A DNA stretch of 6,644 nucleotides from Acidimicrobiia bacterium (GTDB lineage Bacteria; Actinomycetota; Acidimicrobiia; IMCC26256; BP-133), in contig JAICYE010000123.1 of NCBI GenBank assembly GCA_025934385.1, positions 1 through 6,644 on the forward strand, written 5' to 3'. Below, one piece after another: positions 4,528 through 6,644 of this stretch. How positions within the stretch are numbered: the stretch's first letter is position 1; every line of letters starts with the position of its first letter. The notes under the pieces were generated by a model. It did no database searches. It had not been told where the DNA came from and worked only from the letters and a program-made list of their open reading frames with translations. The translations under genes were made by a program, and so were the position numbers.

Positions 4528-6644
4528 TCAGTGCCGACCGGCGCCCACGCGCTCGGCGTCGGGGTCGGCGTCGTCGTCGCCGGCCGCCACGCCCGCCGGA
4601 ATGCCGGCCGGCGTCGGAGCCTCGGCCGGGGCCGGGGCGCCATCGACGGCCAGGTGGGGAAGGATCCGGTCCAGCCACTTCGGCAGCCACCAGTTGGCGT
4701 TGCCGAGCAGCTCCATCGTCGCCGGCACCAGCATGATCCGGACGATGGTGGCGTCGACGGCCACGGCCACCGCCAGGCCCAGGCCCATCAGCTTCATCTG
4801 CCGCAGGTCGGCGAGGACGAACATGCCGAACACCAGCACCATGATCAGGGCGGCGGCGGTGATCAGCCGGGCGGTCACAGCCAGCCCGGTGGCGACGCTA
4901 TGGCCGTTGTCACCGGTGGCGTCCCACTCCTCCTTGATCGACGAGAGCAGGAAGACCTCGTAGTCCATGGAGAGTCCGAACACGATGGCGAAGAGCATCA
5001 TCGGGGCCCAGGCCTCGATGGGGGCGCCGCTGACGCCCACGACCGAGCCGAGCCAGCCCCACTGGAACACCGCCACCATCACGCCGTAGGCGGCGCCGAT
5101 CGACAGCAGGTTCATGAGGACGGCCTTGAGCGGCACGACCAACGACCGGAAGACCATGAGCAGCAGCAGGAAGCTGAGCAGCAGCACGGCGCCGATGAAG
5201 ATCGGGAGCCGCTCGCCGATCTTGGTCGAGAAGTCCATGCCCAGAGCGGTGGTGCCACCGACGTGGACGTCGATACCGGTCCCGGCCTCGGCAGCCGGCA
5301 GGACGTCGTTGCGCAGGTGATGGACCAGCGACTCGGTCACCTTGTCCTGGGGGCCGGTCGTGGCGAACAGGGTGGCGATCGCCGCCTTGCCGTTGGGGCT
5401 GGACCGGAAGTCGGTGACCGTCTTGACGCCAGGGACCTCGCGCAGCGCGTCGGCGATGCCCGCCAGCGCGGCGGCGGAGCCCTGCGACGTGTCGGCCACG
5501 ATGAGCATCGGGCCGTTGTAACCGGGGCCGAAGCCTTCGGCGTTGAGGTCGTAGGCCGTCTTGGTCGTGCTGCCCTTCGGGTTGTTGCCGGCGTCGGCCG
5601 AGCCGAGGCGCAGGCTGAACACCGGCAGGGCGGCGGCGGCTAGGACGAGGAAGCCGATGACGGCGACCGGGATCGGCCGGCGCTGGACGAAGTCGGCCCA
5701 GCGGGTCCAGATGCTGATCCGGGTGCGCACCGTGTTCTTGCGGTGGACCGACAGCTTGTCGATGTTGAACCCGATGAAGCCGAGCAGGGCCGGGAGCAGG
5801 GACAGGGCGGCGGCGACGGAGATCGCCACGGCGATGGACGTACCAACGGCCATGCCGTAGAGGAAGGGCAGGCCCATGAGCAGCATGCCGAGGACGGAGA
5901 TCATCACGGTGCAGCCGGCGAACAGCACGGCCCGCCCGGCGGTGGTGACCGCCTCGACGACCGCCTCCTCCGGTGGCCGGAGCCGGGAGAGGGCGTCGCG
6001 GTAGCGGCTGACGATGAACAGGGCGTAGTCGATGCCGACGCCGATCCCGATCATCGACGCCACCTGGGTCGAGAAGTCCGGCGTGTCCATGAAGCGGGCC
6101 AGCAGGGCGATGAGGCTGGTGGCGATCATGATGCCGAGCAGGGCGGTGGCGATCGGGAGGCCCATGGCCAGCAGGGAGCCGAAGGCCACCAGCAGGACCA
6201 CGATGGCGGCCAGCACGCCGAGCCCCTCGCTGGCGGGCATCTTCACCGCGTCGAAGCGGGGGTTGGTGAAGGCCACCCCGCCCTCGTTCCGCAGCGGCTG
6301 GGCCAGCTTCTTCAGTTCCACCACCGCGGCCTTGGTCCGGGCGTCCTGGCCCGGGTCGCTGAGCAGCGTGAAGTTGGCCATGGCGATATGCCCGTTGGCG
6401 GCGATCTGCGGCTGCTGCTGGACGAAGCCGACGCCGTTGACCTTGGCGGCCTGTGCCAGGAAGGTGCTGACGCCGGCCGGGTCCTTGGTGATGTCGCCGA
6501 AGACGATGGCCGAGTCCTCACCCGACTGGGCCGGGAACTGCGACTGCAGGAGGTCGTAGGCCTGCTGGGAGTCGGTGCCGCCGAGTCCGCCGAGGGAGGT
6601 CTTCCACTCTCCCTTGAAAGCCTGACCGGCGAAGACGGCGACGA
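4528..6644 (-). CDS. MMPL/RND-family membrane transporter (5' end outside window)
   Basis: About 704 C-terminal residues are visible, and the frame is open to the right edge. An ATG at 6381 is internal, because family-like sequence (QQAYDLLQSQFPAQSG, then AIVFGDITKD) precedes it. Only the first helix, some tens of residues, is probably missing. The protein has the two-fold RND plan: a periplasmic-type loop, then a helix bundle containing GIDYALFIVSRYRD (Asp at visible residue ~205). A second loop follows, then a second bundle with GLSMDYEVFLLSSIKEEW (Asp at ~560). These Asp-Tyr pairs are characteristic of proton-driven MmpL proteins, which export lipids or hydrophobic compounds across the inner membrane. 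The C-terminal ~40 residues form an Ala/Pro/Asp-rich tail with no domain seen. The substrate is unknown. The gene is on the same strand as the sigJ operon but is separated from it by 208 bp with two hairpins. Confidence 0.93.
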   Translation of the reverse strand, partial: VAVFAGQAFKGEWKTSLGGLGGTDSQQAYDLLQSQFPAQSGEDSAIVFGDITKDPAGVSTFLAQAAKVNGVGFVQQQPQIAANGHIAMANFTLLSDPGQDARTKAAVVELKKLAQPLRNEGGVAFTNPRFDAVKMPASEGLGVLAAIVVLLVAFGSLLAMGLPIATALLGIMIATSLIALLARFMDTPDFSTQVASMIGIGVGIDYALFIVSRYRDALSRLRPPEEAVVEAVTTAGRAVLFAGCTVMISVLGMLLMGLPFLYGMAVGTSIAVAISVAAALSLLPALLGFIGFNIDKLSVHRKNTVRTRISIWTRWADFVQRRPIPVAVIGFLVLAAAALPVFSLRLGSADAGNNPKGSTTKTAYDLNAEGFGPGYNGPMLIVADTSQGSAAALAGIADALREVPGVKTVTDFRSSPNGKAAIATLFATTGPQDKVTESLVHHLRNDVLPAAEAGTGIDVHVGGTTALGMDFSTKIGERLPIFIGAVLLLSFLLLLMVFRSLVVPLKAVLMNLLSIGAAYGVMVAVFQWGWLGSVVGVSGAPIEAWAPMMLFAIVFGLSMDYEVFLLSSIKEEWDATGDNGHSVATGLAVTARLITAAALIMVLVFGMFVLADLRQMKLMGLGLAVAVAVDATIVRIMLVPATMELLGNANWWLPKWLDRILPHLAVDGAPAPAEAPTPAGIPAGVAAGDDDADPDAERVGAGRH

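Noticed and set aside
3243..5643. Long plus-strand open frames (about 500 codons) opposite the oxidoreductase and mmpL genes
   Set aside because: They have the low-complexity Arg/Gly/His/Pro composition of antisense frames in high-GC DNA, and the opposite strand carries clear FAD and MMPL family motifs.
4528..6381. ATG at 6381 as the true start of the transporter
   Set aside because: The frame stays open to the window edge and encodes family-typical sequence upstream, so the gene is cut by the window rather than starting here.
1..6644. CRISPR array, tRNA/rRNA, transposase, phage or toxin-antitoxin genes
   Set aside because: No regularly spaced direct repeats, RNA-gene signatures or mobile-element coding sequences were seen on either strand.

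Overview
This is a high-GC window (strong G/C bias at third codon positions, GTG and ATG starts, 4-bp stop/start overlaps) that looks like actinobacterial chromosome. SigJ/ECF41-type sigma factors and MmpL-type transporters fit Actinobacteria (Actinomycetes or Acidimicrobiia), but the species cannot be named from the sequence alone.

Layout. Left, plus strand: the 3' end of a sensor histidine kinase (1-335) overlaps by 4 bp a seven-helix membrane protein that I do not recognise (332-1138). A short GC-rich hairpin at 1147-1166 separates this pair from a convergent minus-strand block. Read in its own direction, that block is: the 3' part of an MMPL/RND-family transporter that runs off the right edge (6644-4528); a 208-bp gap holding two very strong hairpins and a promoter; an FAD-dependent, phytoene-desaturase-like oxidoreductase (4319-2949); an ECF41/SigJ-type sigma factor with a C-terminal SnoaL-like domain (2949-1987), which overlaps the oxidoreductase by ATGA; and a thioredoxin-TPR protein of the YbbN/CnoX type (1934-1167).

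How the parts fit. ECF41 sigma factors are known to sit next to carboxymuconolactone decarboxylase, oxidoreductase or epimerase genes and to drive a promoter with TGTCACA at -35 and CGTC at -10. The gap upstream of the oxidoreductase contains TGTCACA, 16 nt, then CGTC, on the correct strand and 46 nt before the ATG. The oxidoreductase-sigJ pair, and possibly the thioredoxin gene, therefore reads as a self-activating redox regulon. The mmpL gene is probably separate, because two hairpins lie between its stop codon and this promoter.

Notable structure. Four long inverted repeats lie within 1.8 kb: two in the intergenic gap, one perfect 19-bp-arm palindrome inside sigJ, and one inside the oxidoreductase gene that looks like an in-frame palindromic insertion encoding an extra Arg/Ser/Ala-rich peptide. 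No rRNA, tRNA, CRISPR array, transposase or phage gene was seen. The only gene-free stretches are the 208-bp gap and two short junctions.
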